Positions 8,095-16,402 are shown, counted from the first letter of the stretch. The stretch is 38,993 nucleotides of DNA from Anaerolinea sp. (GCA_014879865.1 JACSRG010000481.1:1-38993), one strand, 5' to 3'. The notes: generated by a model from the sequence alone, not told the origin. Translations and numbers: made by a program.

Positions 8095-9270
8095 ATGGCG
8101 CAGCTTTTTCTTGCTTTTGCTTTGTTGATTATCACGGCGCAGGTCTCCGGCGTGATCAGCCGCCGCTTCGGGCAAACGTCGATGGTCGGCGCACTGATCG
8201 GCGGGGCGCTGCTCGGCGCGGGCGGACTGAATCTGCTGGCGCATTTTCCGCCGGATGTCGATGCTGCCGTCCGCGTCTTCGCGGAAATCGGCTTTTTGCT
8301 GCTCGTTTTCGGCGCGGGGCTGGAGATCGATCCGGCGCAGGTTCGGGAACACGGGCGGGCGATCCTTCTCAGCGGGTGGCTCGGCGTGATCATCAGCTTC
8401 GCGCTGGTCGTCCCCGTCATGCTGATCGCCGGAGCGGCGCTGCCGGTGGCGCTGTTCGTCGCGGTGGCGCTGGCAGGGACGGGCAACGGCGTCGCCACGC
8501 AGATGGCATTCGAGATGAACCTGATCCGCTCGAAAGAGGGCGTCGTGCTGCTCGGCGCGGCGATGATCGACGATGTGCTGGTGCTGCTGGCGCTGGCTTT
8601 TCTGATCAGCTTCGGGCAAAGCCCCGATTTGCTCGGCATCCTGTTCCGGTTCGCGCTCTTCCTGACGCTTGCCGTCCTCGTCGGCGGGCTGGTGCTGCCG
8701 CGCGTGGTCAGCGTGATCGAGCAGTTGGCGATCCCCGGCGTGACCATCGGCGTGGGCTTGAGTGTGATGTTCCTGTATGCGTGGGCGGCGGAGTCCATCG
8801 GTGGCATGACGCCGATCCTTGGCGCATTCATCGCGGGGATTGCGCTCGGACGGGCGACCTGCCGCGATACGCTGCAAAGTGGGATTCGCGCGGTCGCGGA
8901 AGGCGTGTTCATTCCCGTCTTCCTGATGAACATCGGCTTGCGGACGGACATCCGCGCGCTTGACGCCGGGACGCTGCCGCTCATGATCGGGCTGCTGATC
9001 GCGTCAGTCGCGGGCAAATTGATCGGCTGCGGGGGCGGCGCGCGATTGGCTGGATTCAACGTGCGCGAGTCGCTGCATGTCGGGATCAGCATGATTCCGC
9101 GTGGGGCGGTCGGCTTGGCGCTGACGACGCTCGGCTTGACGAGTGGTCTGCTGCCTGCCGGGTTATTCCCGTCAATTGTGCTGGTGATGCTGGTGACGAC
9201 GATCCTCGCACCGGTCATGCTGCGCTGGTACGCCCGCCGGGAGATACGGGTACTCGACCCGGTAACGTGA
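8095..9270 (+). CDS. CPA2-family cation:proton antiporter
   Basis: This 391-residue protein is almost wholly membrane-embedded, with about 12 helices. GTGNGVATQMAFE and the Asp pair in GAAMIDDVLVLL (D159-D160) mark the ion-binding region of Kef/NapA-like exchangers, which swap K+ or Na+ for protons. There is no C-terminal TrkA-N or TrkA-C domain, unlike KefB/KefC. The start at 8095 follows GAGGT-CGCCG; an in-frame ATG at 8068 has no ribosome site. The promoter carries a possible operator, so expression may be induced by a ligand. The transported ion cannot be told. Confidence 0.87.
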   Translation: MAQLFLAFALLIITAQVSGVISRRFGQTSMVGALIGGALLGAGGLNLLAHFPPDVDAAVRVFAEIGFLLLVFGAGLEIDPAQVREHGRAILLSGWLGVIISFALVVPVMLIAGAALPVALFVAVALAGTGNGVATQMAFEMNLIRSKEGVVLLGAAMIDDVLVLLALAFLISFGQSPDLLGILFRFALFLTLAVLVGGLVLPRVVSVIEQLAIPGVTIGVGLSVMFLYAWAAESIGGMTPILGAFIAGIALGRATCRDTLQSGIRAVAEGVFIPVFLMNIGLRTDIRALDAGTLPLMIGLLIASVAGKLIGCGGGARLAGFNVRESLHVGISMIPRGAVGLALTTLGLTSGLLPAGLFPSIVLVMLVTTILAPVMLRWYARREIRVLDPVT

Positions 9271-9291
9271 ACTGCGGTTCAGGAATGGGCA

Positions 9292-9405
9292 GCCTGTTCG
9301 AACAAGCTCGAAAGTATGATCCTCAAGCACTTGTTTTAAATCGTCAAACGCCACGTTCTTGGGATTATTGCGGAGCTTCTGCAGACGGTTTTCACGTTTG
9401 CTCAA
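9292..9405 (-). pseudogene. hicA toxin remnant (5' part only)
   Basis: The minus strand encodes SKRENRLQKLRNNPKNVAFD and on to FELVRT, which matches the N-terminal half of HicA/YcfA-type mRNA interferases. That half ends just before the Gly-Ser-His-His catalytic segment. Here the reading continues instead into unrelated residues (GCPFLNRSSR) and then the antisense of the antiporter end. The frame begins with a TTG, and a GGAGG lies too far upstream for it. No hicB is nearby. It is probably a truncated, inactive toxin gene left by deletion. Confidence 0.65.
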
Positions 9406-9453
9406 GCTGTATTCTACGTTGGTTTTCCATACGGTGATCGTGTTCCTCCAAGA

Positions 9454-10089
9454 TTAGGCTGAGGAATTCTCGACCAAGTGACGCTGCAGCGCGATGGTCA
9501 CGGCTTCGGTGCGGTTGCCCGCGCCGAGCTTCGCCAGAATCGAGCTGACGTGAAACTTGACCGTCCGCTCGCTGATGACCAACTGCGCCGCGATCTCCTT
9601 GTTCTGCAAGCCGCGCACCATCAGCGCGAGGACTTCGCGTTCGCGCGGGGAAATCGGCTCGACGGGCGTTTCGGCAATATGGCGCAGCAGCTTCGAGGTG
9701 ACAATCGGCTGGAGCAGCGACCCGCCGCCGTAGACCACGCGCACGGCGTTGAATAACTCCTCACGCGGCGCGCCCTTGAGCAGGTAGCCGCGTGCGCCTG
9801 CCTGCACCGCGCTGACGATCCGCTCGTCGGTGTCGAAGGCGGTGAAGACAATCGCCGGGATGTTCAGCCCCGCGTCGCGCAGTCCGTTGAGCGTTTGCAC
9901 GCCGTCCAATTCGGGCATTTGTAGATCGAGCAGCAGCACATCCGGCGGAGACGCCAGCACTTTGGCGATCACCTCGCGTCCGTTGGATGCCGTGCCGACG
10001 ATCTCGAAATCGGGCTGCGTGCCGAGGATCGCCGCCAGTCCGTCCACGACGACCGGGTGATCGTCGGCGATCAAGATGCGAATGCTCAT
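9454..10089 (-). CDS. NarL/LuxR-family response regulator
   Basis: This 211-residue DNA-binding response regulator has a receiver domain from IRILIADDHPVVVDGL to about residue 120, with the phospho-acceptor Asp in VLLLDLQMPELDG. A LuxR-type helix-turn-helix follows (ISPREREVLALMVRG ... ERTVKFHVSSILAKL). The start at 10089 has GGAGG seven bases upstream; the longer open frame before it overlaps the kinase gene and is not needed. Its ATG overlaps the kinase stop in ATGA, so kinase and regulator are translationally coupled and form a pair. Targets are unknown. Confidence 0.93.
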   Translation of the reverse strand: MSIRILIADDHPVVVDGLAAILGTQPDFEIVGTASNGREVIAKVLASPPDVLLLDLQMPELDGVQTLNGLRDAGLNIPAIVFTAFDTDERIVSAVQAGARGYLLKGAPREELFNAVRVVYGGGSLLQPIVTSKLLRHIAETPVEPISPREREVLALMVRGLQNKEIAAQLVISERTVKFHVSSILAKLGAGNRTEAVTIALQRHLVENSSA

Positions 10090-11258
10090 CGGCTGCCCTC
10101 CCCGGATGCCAATGGAATGATGATATGCAGCGATGCGCCTTCGCCCGGTTGTGTGCAAACCTCGAACGTTCCGCCGAGCAGCCGCGCCCGCTCGTTTAAG
10201 CCGATCAAGCCGAAACGATCCGCCGGAATGGTGGTCGGGTCGAAGCCCTGCCCGTCGTCCTCGATCAGCAGTTCGACCTGATCCGGCTGAGCGGTGAACG
10301 TCACCCAGATGTGCTTGGCGCTGGCGTGGCGGACGACATTGGTCAGTGCTTCTTGAGCAATGCGATACAGCCCCGCTTCGACGCGCATCGGCAGCGGGCG
10401 ATCCGCGCCGATCAGCTCGATGTGCGTCTGCAAGCCGCGATCCTCGCCGTAGCGCTTGACCAACGCCCGGAGCGCATCGCAGAACGACTGTTTTTCGAGC
10501 GGCGCGGCGCGCAAGTCCAGCACGGAACGGCGCGCTTCTTCCATGTTTGCCCGCGCCAGCGTCAACGCCCGCATGACGGCATCGTGCGCGCCTTCGACGT
10601 TCTCGACGTGCATCAACGCGTCGGCGGTTTCCAACTGCAAGGTGATCGCCGCGAGTCCCTGCGCCAGCGTATCATGGATTTCGCGCGCGAGGCGGTTGCG
10701 TTCTTCGAGCGCGCCGAGTTCTAGCGAACGGTCGAACAGGCGGGCGCGTTCGATGGCGATGCTCAACAAGCCGCCGACGGTATTCAACAGGCGCAGATCG
10801 TCAGCGGAAAGCTCGCTCCAATCGGCGCTGACGACGTTCAGCACGCCGACGCGCCGGTCATGGTGATAGAGCGGGACGCTGGCATGGTAGCGTAAGCCAC
10901 CCGTTTTTTCGGTCGAGAGGTACTTGAGGCGCGTGCAGGTGATGATGCTGACGTTGGCGGCGGTGTCGAGCGTGCCGAGCGCGTATTTTTCGAGACAGAA
11001 ACAGTCGTCGCCTTCCATGCTGGCGGGGTCGTGCTTGAGTCCCGGCGGGAGGTTGAGCGCCGCCGCGAGATAGGTCGCGCCGGTGTCCTCGCGCTGAAGC
11101 CAGATCCAACCCGTCTGCACGTTGAACAGCGCCGCGATGCTGTTGAGCGCCGCATCCAGCGCCCGCGACAGATCGACCTCGCGATTCAGCGCCTCGGCAA
11201 TCGTGTTGAGGATCGACAGCTCGTGGTTGCGCCGCATCAACTGATCGGTATCCGACAT
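10086..11258 (-). CDS. GAF-domain sensor histidine kinase, NarX/LiaS type
   Basis: This is a 390-residue cytoplasmic kinase without membrane helices. A GAF domain spans about 15-170, followed by a HisKA_3 dimerisation domain with the phospho-acceptor His in EIHDTLAQG (H195). The ATPase domain has the N-box EALTNVVRHAS and DDGQGF. Three cysteines in the GAF domain (CFC at 86/88 and C108 in IITCTRL) recall Cys-ligated redox-sensing GAF domains such as AirS; that role is inference. The start is the ATG at 11258, with a GTG directly before it as an alternative. GGGGG lies just upstream. It pairs with the NarL-type regulator. Confidence 0.9.
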   Translation of the reverse strand: MSDTDQLMRRNHELSILNTIAEALNREVDLSRALDAALNSIAALFNVQTGWIWLQREDTGATYLAAALNLPPGLKHDPASMEGDDCFCLEKYALGTLDTAANVSIITCTRLKYLSTEKTGGLRYHASVPLYHHDRRVGVLNVVSADWSELSADDLRLLNTVGGLLSIAIERARLFDRSLELGALEERNRLAREIHDTLAQGLAAITLQLETADALMHVENVEGAHDAVMRALTLARANMEEARRSVLDLRAAPLEKQSFCDALRALVKRYGEDRGLQTHIELIGADRPLPMRVEAGLYRIAQEALTNVVRHASAKHIWVTFTAQPDQVELLIEDDGQGFDPTTIPADRFGLIGLNERARLLGGTFEVCTQPGEGASLHIIIPLASGEGSR

Positions 11259-11282
11259 CACACCCCCAAAATAAACAAATCA

Positions 11283-11353
11283 ACCGCAGAGGACGCAGAG
11301 GGCGCAGAGAAAAATCATGCTTTTCTCTGCGTTCTCCGCGCTCTCTGCGGTTC
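11283..11353. repeat. Long inverted repeat between sigma factor and kinase genes
   Basis: The arms 11283-11314 and 11322-11353 are imperfect inverted copies with repeating (G)CGCAGAG units (AACCGCAGAGGACGCAGAG ... TTCTCTGCG ... CTCTGCGGTT). They leave a seven-base loop. This could form a long hairpin after the sigma factor stop and separate it from the kinase operon. CGCAGAGG-type palindromes are a familiar style of dispersed bacterial repeat; copies elsewhere in this genome are expected but not visible in the window. Confidence 0.7.
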
Positions 11354-11378
11354 AAAGTTTTTCGCTTGACGACCCCGG

Positions 11379-12551
11379 TTAGCTCAGGTAGTCACGCAGA
11401 TTATGTGCCAAGCGCGGGTGACGCAAGCGGCGCAGCGCTTCTTTTTCAAGCTGGCGAATGCGTTCACGGCTGAGTCCGAACTTGTTGGCGATCTCTTCGA
11501 GCGTGTGCGGTTCGCCACCGCCCAAGCCGAAGCGCAGGCGCAGGATATGGCTTTGGCGCGGCGTGAGTTCGCTCAAAACTTCTTCAATCGTCTCTTGGAG
11601 CAAATGCTGCGTTGCCGATTCGACGGGGGAAGGCGAATCTTGATCTTCGATGAAGTCGCCGAATTCGCTGTCGCCGTCGTCGCCGACCGGACGTTCCAGC
11701 GCAATCGCGTGCTGGCTGGCGTCCATCATGCTGCGGATGGTGTCGGCGGGCAAATCCATCTCCCCGGCGATTTCTTCCGGCGAGGGGCGGCGTCCGAGGG
11801 TCTGTTCGAGTGCTTGCGCGGTGCGGTACATCTGACGGATGCGTTCCGTCATGTGGAGGGGGATGCGGATTGTACGGGTCTTTTGCGCGAGTGCGCGGGT
11901 GATCGCCTGACGAATCCACCACGTCGCATACGTGCTAAATCGATTACCGCGCCGATAATCGTATTTATCGACGGCGCGCATCAAGCCGACGTTGCCTTCC
12001 TGAATCAGATCGGGGAAGGGCAGCCCTTGACCCATGTAGCGCTTGGCGATGCTGACGACGAGGCGCGTGTTGGCGCGTCCAAGATGTTCCCGTGCCGCCT
12101 GACCATCGCTCACCAGCTTTTCGAGGTGTGCCAGCCACGCATCGCTGTACAGTTCGCGCGACCCCAAGCGTGTGAAGGTATCACGCGCCTGTTTGCCGAG
12201 TTCTATCCGTTTTGCCAGTTCGATTTCTTCTTGAGCGGTGAGCAGGGGTTCTTGCGCCATTTGCCGGAAATACAGTCCGACGGGGTCGTCGGCGGAGACA
12301 GCGCTGATATCGCCGACAGTGGGGTCTTGCAGGATTTCTTCCGGCTCGAACTCAGTATCTCCTTCTTCTGCAAGTATGAACGAGTCCGGCGGTTCACTTT
12401 CTTGGCGCAGTTCTATCCCTAACTCGTCAAGCTCGTACAGAATGGTCTCGATGGCCGTTACGTCGTCGCCATCCTCATCCAGCACTTCAAGCACGTCTTC
12501 AAAGGTGACATACCCGCGCTGGTCAGCCCGGTTCAGAAGTTCCTGTAACAC
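11379..12551 (-). CDS. rpoD: Principal-type sigma-70 factor
   Basis: This RNA polymerase sigma factor is about 390 residues long. A short region 1.1-like segment at the N-terminus (LLNRADQRGYVTFEDVLEVL) is followed by region 1.2 (DPVGLYFRQM). Region 2 (about 156-225) contains YMGQGLPFPDLIQEGNVGL and RFSTYATWWIRQAI, then region 3, and region 4 has the helix-turn-helix HTLEEIANKFGLSRERIRQL (about 350-370). These are features of group 1 or close group 2 factors. The chosen start is GTG at 12551; GGAGG lies 12 bases upstream, which is long. The frame stays open to a TTG at 12626, which has no ribosome site. A strong promoter lies at 12656-12685. It could be one of several SigA-like factors. Confidence 0.92.
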   Translation of the reverse strand: MLQELLNRADQRGYVTFEDVLEVLDEDGDDVTAIETILYELDELGIELRQESEPPDSFILAEEGDTEFEPEEILQDPTVGDISAVSADDPVGLYFRQMAQEPLLTAQEEIELAKRIELGKQARDTFTRLGSRELYSDAWLAHLEKLVSDGQAAREHLGRANTRLVVSIAKRYMGQGLPFPDLIQEGNVGLMRAVDKYDYRRGNRFSTYATWWIRQAITRALAQKTRTIRIPLHMTERIRQMYRTAQALEQTLGRRPSPEEIAGEMDLPADTIRSMMDASQHAIALERPVGDDGDSEFGDFIEDQDSPSPVESATQHLLQETIEEVLSELTPRQSHILRLRFGLGGGEPHTLEEIANKFGLSRERIRQLEKEALRRLRHPRLAHNLRDYLS

Positions 12552-12704
12552 GACAGCTACTTGCCTCCGTATAAGATGGCATAACAAGTGCCACGTTCGT
12601 ACACGCTGTACAAACCCGTCAAGCAAAAACGATCACTCTTTTTTAAAACCCTCATATTGTAACACACTAAACCTGACTTTGTGAATTACTGTGCAGAGCA
12701 AGTT
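12552..12704 (-). promoter_or_regulatory. Sigma factor promoter and leader
   Basis: On the minus strand TTCACA (12680-12685), an 18-base spacer and TACAAT (12656-12661), preceded by TG one base upstream, form a strong promoter with an extended -10. The predicted leader is about 98 bases. It contains the short palindrome GTACA-CGC-TGTAC at 12599-12611, a possible operator or hairpin. The same TTCACA -35 occurs in the rRNA promoter near the right end. Confidence 0.65.
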
Positions 12705-13094
12705 TTAGGAAACTGCCCATACCCGTTCGCCGTTCAAAATGCGGCGTAAGTGATCGGGGAAGTCCTGCCGGTTGACCGGTTTACCGATGAATCCGTCGAA
12801 ACCCTTGTGCAGCGCCGAGACGGATTCACTTATATGCACAGTGTACGCCACGATTGGAATCTCTGTGCCAAAACGGGCGCGCAGTAGGTCGAGGACTTCA
12901 TAGCCATTCTGTACGGGCAGTTCCAGATCGACGAAAATCACTGCCGGTTGGACGATTTGATCAAGGGCATCGGCGACGAGCGCCGGGTGGTTGATGCTGC
13001 TGGCACTCACCCCTTCGGCAGACAGCAGTTTCTCCAGCACAATCGCGCTCATCCGGTCATCTTCGATGATCAGTGCGTGTTTGGTTTGGCTCAC
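12705..13094 (-). CDS. Single-domain response regulator (second)
   Basis: This 129-residue stand-alone receiver domain has acidic residues in IIEDDR, the phospho-acceptor Asp in IFVDLELP, the Thr of VAYT and the Lys of GKPVN. No output domain follows, so it must act by protein contacts or as a phosphate relay or sink. The GTG start at 13094 is backed by GGAG seven bases upstream. It lies 32 bases after another receiver gene. Both proteins end alike (ILxGExVWxxS), suggesting an old duplication, and both follow a membrane kinase. Confidence 0.9.
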   Translation of the reverse strand: MSQTKHALIIEDDRMSAIVLEKLLSAEGVSASSINHPALVADALDQIVQPAVIFVDLELPVQNGYEVLDLLRARFGTEIPIVAYTVHISESVSALHKGFDGFIGKPVNRQDFPDHLRRILNGERVWAVS

Positions 13095-13126
13095 AATGAG
13101 TCTCCGTTCTTGAATAGGCGGATTGT

Positions 13127-13525
13127 TTAGCTTGGACGCCAGACCGTTTCGCCCTGCAAAATGCGATCAATCAGGCTGGCAAAGATGCTGCTGTCAATCG
13201 GCTTGCCGATCACGCCATCAAAACCGGCTTTGCGCAGCAGTTCGACTTCCTCGTTCATCACGCTGGCAGTCACGGCGACGATTTTGGTCGTAGAGAAATC
13301 GTCACGTTCCCGCAGCGTCTTCAAGACATGAAATCCATCATAGGGCTGCATGTGAATATCCACAAGCACGATGTCCGGTTTGAAGGTCAGCCCTTGAAGG
13401 CGGCTTAAGAAGTCGGTGCTGTCTTCGAAAACGCCAACCTCGGTATAGTTGAGCTTACGTGTTAAGAGAAGCTGCATGACTTGGCGGCTAAGTGGATCGT
13501 CATCAAAGTAGGCAATCGCAGGCAT
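13127..13525 (-). CDS. Single-domain response regulator (first)
   Basis: This is a 132-residue receiver domain without output. It shows the acidic cluster YFDDDPLS, phospho-acceptor Asp in IVLVDIHMQPYDG, Thr in VAVTASV and Lys in VIGKPIDS. AAAGGA sits nine bases before the ATG. It is placed 45 bases downstream of the membrane kinase and is the likely first phosphate acceptor. Its C-terminus resembles that of the next receiver. Confidence 0.9.
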   Translation of the reverse strand: MPAIAYFDDDPLSRQVMQLLLTRKLNYTEVGVFEDSTDFLSRLQGLTFKPDIVLVDIHMQPYDGFHVLKTLRERDDFSTTKIVAVTASVMNEEVELLRKAGFDGVIGKPIDSSIFASLIDRILQGETVWRPS

Positions 13526-13570
13526 GGTTATTTTCCTTTAACGCGAGTCAGTAAATTTGCACACAGCCGG

Positions 13571-14992
13571 CTAAGCTGTGGTTAAGGGTAGGGCAGACGA
13601 AAGCGGCAGCAGCGCGGTAAAGGTTGCGCCCTGCCCGTAGATGCTTTCGACCTTCAGTGCGCCGCCGTGTGCTTCTGTCAGCCGCCGCGCGATAGGCAGT
13701 CCCAAACCCGTGCCTTTGCCCACGCGCAAGCCAACTTCCGTTTGGCGGAAGGTTTCAAAAATCGACTCCATATCCTGCTGCCGAATGCCGGGTCCCGTGT
13801 CGGCGACGCTGATTACCATGCTGGCGTCCTGCTGGTGCGCGCTGATCGTTATGCTTCCCTGTTCGGTGAATTTGCAGGCGTTCGAAATCAGATTGAGCAG
13901 CACTTGCCGGATGCGCAAGCGATCCCCGCGTACGGTAGGCAGAGGATCGTCGAGTTCTAACCGGATGCTGACCGGTTTGCCCTGCACGAGCGTCTGCGCG
14001 GTTTTCTCAAGCCCGCGCAGCTCCTGTTCGATGCTGACGCCATCCTCGACGAACAACTGGAGCGACCCGGACTCGATTTTGGAGATGTCGAGCACATCGT
14101 TGATCAGCGCGAGCAAATGCCGGCTGCTCGACACAATGTTGCCCGCTGCTTCTTTCTGCTCCGCGTTGACTTCCCCGAACATTCCTTCGCGGATGAACTC
14201 GCTGAAATTGATGATCGAGTTCAGCGGTGTACGCAGTTCATGGCTCATCGCCGCTAAAAACTGCGACTTGATGCGGTTGGCGCGTTCCGCTTCAGCGCGG
14301 GCATGATTCGCCTGCTCGTTGGCGTCTGCCAGTTCGGTGGTGCGTGCCTGTACCCGCGCTTCGAGCGTCGCTACGAGATCATTGACCTCGGCGACTCGCT
14401 GTTCAAACTCGCGCCGCAGATAACTGACATATGCCAGCACCAGTAGGATCGTGAAGACTGCCGCCGCGCTGGCTCCTGTTGGCGTGATAAAGGACTCGCC
14501 ATTTTCGAGCGGCGGTGTCGCGCCGTTGTTTGTTTGAACGATGACGATGACGATGAAGAAGATTACGATTGCCAACCCCGCCCACAGCAGTCGGCTGCGA
14601 GGTAGGATGAGCGAGGCGAACAGCAGGTTGATCATGGCAAGCGGCAGCGCTGAACCATCCCAGTAGCCGCTGGCGAACATCAAACCAGCCTGAACCAAGA
14701 CCAAGAAGGCGACTGTAATCACGCCGCCGAGGTAAATGTGACCGCGCGCTACTACGATGAGCGCGATAACCGGTCCCGCGACGAATGCCAGCAGGTCGAT
14801 GATGGGGAGTGTAAACCGCGTTGCCGAGAGCAGGGCGAACCCAAAGGCGATTATGAGTAGGACGGGCAAAAATCCGCGCAGCGTGCGTTCAACAAATGCA
14901 CGTTCACGCTGTGGACTGCGCGGGGAAATCCACGCCATCCACAGACGATAGATGCCATTCGCAGGCAGGGGAGAGGTGTTCGAGCGTGACAT
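13571..14992 (-). CDS. Membrane sensor histidine kinase
   Basis: From the ATG at 14992 this is 473 residues. There are about six hydrophobic helices (residues about 38-190), a coiled-coil linker, and a HisKA domain with the phospho-acceptor His in MSHELRTPLN (H251). The ATPase domain has N-box NLISNACKFTEQG, DTGPGI and GTGLGLPIARRL. There is no classical extracellular sensor domain, so the helices themselves may sense a membrane or small-molecule cue. An ATG at 15028 in the same frame would add 12 residues; neither start has a clear ribosome site. A TATACT (minus strand, about 15013-15018) between the two favours the inner one. It heads an operon with two single receivers. Confidence 0.9.
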   Translation of the reverse strand: MSRSNTSPLPANGIYRLWMAWISPRSPQRERAFVERTLRGFLPVLLIIAFGFALLSATRFTLPIIDLLAFVAGPVIALIVVARGHIYLGGVITVAFLVLVQAGLMFASGYWDGSALPLAMINLLFASLILPRSRLLWAGLAIVIFFIVIVIVQTNNGATPPLENGESFITPTGASAAAVFTILLVLAYVSYLRREFEQRVAEVNDLVATLEARVQARTTELADANEQANHARAEAERANRIKSQFLAAMSHELRTPLNSIINFSEFIREGMFGEVNAEQKEAAGNIVSSSRHLLALINDVLDISKIESGSLQLFVEDGVSIEQELRGLEKTAQTLVQGKPVSIRLELDDPLPTVRGDRLRIRQVLLNLISNACKFTEQGSITISAHQQDASMVISVADTGPGIRQQDMESIFETFRQTEVGLRVGKGTGLGLPIARRLTEAHGGALKVESIYGQGATFTALLPLSSALPLTTA

Positions 14993-15196
14993 AGGGCAGC
15001 ACCCCGCTGTGATAGTATAAGAATACATGATTTAGCACTGACATTTAACCTATTATAAGATCATATCTCCATTTTGAGGCTTAATCTTGGCGCGCCGCGC
15101 GACATGCGGCGGGTTTCTGCGTTGAGACATGGGGAGATTGCAGAAAAAACAACCCACCGTTATGATACATACTAGACATGGCATTTGAGGGCAGCA
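14993..15196 (+). promoter_or_regulatory. Divergent region; promoter candidate for the DnaB-like gene
   Basis: On the plus strand TTGCAG (15138-15143), a 17-base spacer and TATGAT (15161-15166) would start transcription about 25 bases before the ATG at 15197. The -10 is good and the -35 is poor. Nothing else was recognised in this gap; a short open frame on the minus strand here has no supporting features. Confidence 0.4.
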
Positions 15197-16402
15197 ATGA
15201 CGACCCGACGTTTCACCGATCAGTTTCCGCCAAATCCTGACGAGCAGCCCCCAGCGAGCGAAAGACCCGCCGTACCTGCCAAACGCCCGCAGCCGATTCC
15301 CCAACCAGCACAGCCAAAACCGTCAGGAGCGCCTGCTCCGGCGAGTTCGAGCGCGCCGCGCGGCAATGCGCATCTCCCACGCACGCTGACACAGGTGCTC
15401 AATGAAGCAGATGAGCGCGTGACGCGCGGTGATCTAGTCGATTACGTCCCGCTGCCTACCGGGTTCGATCCGCTTGATGGGTTTATCGGGGGCGGTTTGC
15501 GCAAAACCGAACTGGTACTGCTTGGCGGCGCGCAGGGTATCGGCAAGACGATTGCCACGCTGCAAATCGCGCGGAACATCGCGCAGCGCCCGGATCAGTA
15601 CGTGTTCTACCTCTCCTACGAACACACCGAAACGCATCTGATGCACCGCCTGCTGTGTTTGGAAAGCATCAACCCGCCGGAGATCGACCTCAGCCGGGGG
15701 CTAAAGCTGCGCGACCTGTACCAGATCATCGTGGCGCAGCGCGCGAAAGAGTTCATGGGGCGCGAAGGCGGCGCGGGGTCGCTGCAAACGATTCTGCGCG
15801 ACAACCCCAAGACCGCGCCGGGGTTGAGCCGCATCGTTCGCTACGCCGACCGCATGATCCTCGTCAAGGCAAGCCCGGCAGTGACGACGCTGCGCTCGAT
15901 CAAGGAGATGACCGCGCGCCTGTGCGATGCGACCGGCGGCAACGTCGCCGTGTTCATCGACTACTTGCAGAAGATCGCCGTTCACCCGGAACGCCCACGC
16001 GACGAAAACGACAAGGTGACAATCATCGTCGAGGGATTGAAGGACATCGCCATGTCGCTTGACGTGCCGGTGTGGGCGATTGTCGCGGCGGATCGTGAAG
16101 GCTTGAAGAGCAAGCGCATTCACTTGTTTCACTTGCGCGGCAGCAGCGCGCTCGACTACGAGTCGGACATCGCGTTGATCATGAACAACAAGTACCAGAT
16201 CATGTCGAAAGACCACGCGGCGTTCAATCCGTATACCGCCAAGCAGTTCCGCGATTGGGTGGTGTGGACAATTGAGAAGAATCGCGCCGGTCGCGCGATG
16301 CAGGACATGGAATTTCAGCTACACGGTCAGCATTTCGCCTTCGACCCGCGCGGTCAAAAGGTGCAGCAGCAGTTAATCGACGACAAGATCATCGAAACAT
16401 AA
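15197..16402 (+). CDS. DnaB-C-like RecA-fold ATPase without the DnaB N-domain
   Basis: This 401-residue protein has a Pro-rich, probably disordered N-terminus (about 1-60) and then a RecA/DnaB-type core. Evidence includes LPTGFDPLDGFIGGGL, Walker A GAQGIGKT (111-118), Walker B VAVFIDYLQKI, the DnaB-like RGSSALDYESDIALIM and a late IEKNRAGR block. It lacks the N-terminal helical domain of replicative helicases, so it is unlikely to be the main DnaB. It may act in repair, recombination or as a specialised motor. The start at 15197 follows GAGGG-CAGCA. The gene is monocistronic and ends at a clear terminator facing lipA. Confidence 0.78.
   Translation: MTTRRFTDQFPPNPDEQPPASERPAVPAKRPQPIPQPAQPKPSGAPAPASSSAPRGNAHLPRTLTQVLNEADERVTRGDLVDYVPLPTGFDPLDGFIGGGLRKTELVLLGGAQGIGKTIATLQIARNIAQRPDQYVFYLSYEHTETHLMHRLLCLESINPPEIDLSRGLKLRDLYQIIVAQRAKEFMGREGGAGSLQTILRDNPKTAPGLSRIVRYADRMILVKASPAVTTLRSIKEMTARLCDATGGNVAVFIDYLQKIAVHPERPRDENDKVTIIVEGLKDIAMSLDVPVWAIVAADREGLKSKRIHLFHLRGSSALDYESDIALIMNNKYQIMSKDHAAFNPYTAKQFRDWVVWTIEKNRAGRAMQDMEFQLHGQHFAFDPRGQKVQQQLIDDKIIET

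Noticed and set aside
8043-9218. A 391-codon minus-strand frame opposite the antiporter
   Set aside because: It is composed mostly of Ser, Pro, Thr and Arg without hydrophobic structure, and the antiporter on the plus strand explains the base pattern.
9172-9291. The C-terminal part of the small hicA-like frame
   Set aside because: It has no similarity to HicA and overlaps the antiporter 3' end in antisense; only the first 37 or so codons look real.
15053-15304. An 83-codon minus-strand frame in the gap before the DnaB-like gene
   Set aside because: It has no ribosome site or recognisable domain, and it overlaps the promoter and start of the plus-strand gene.
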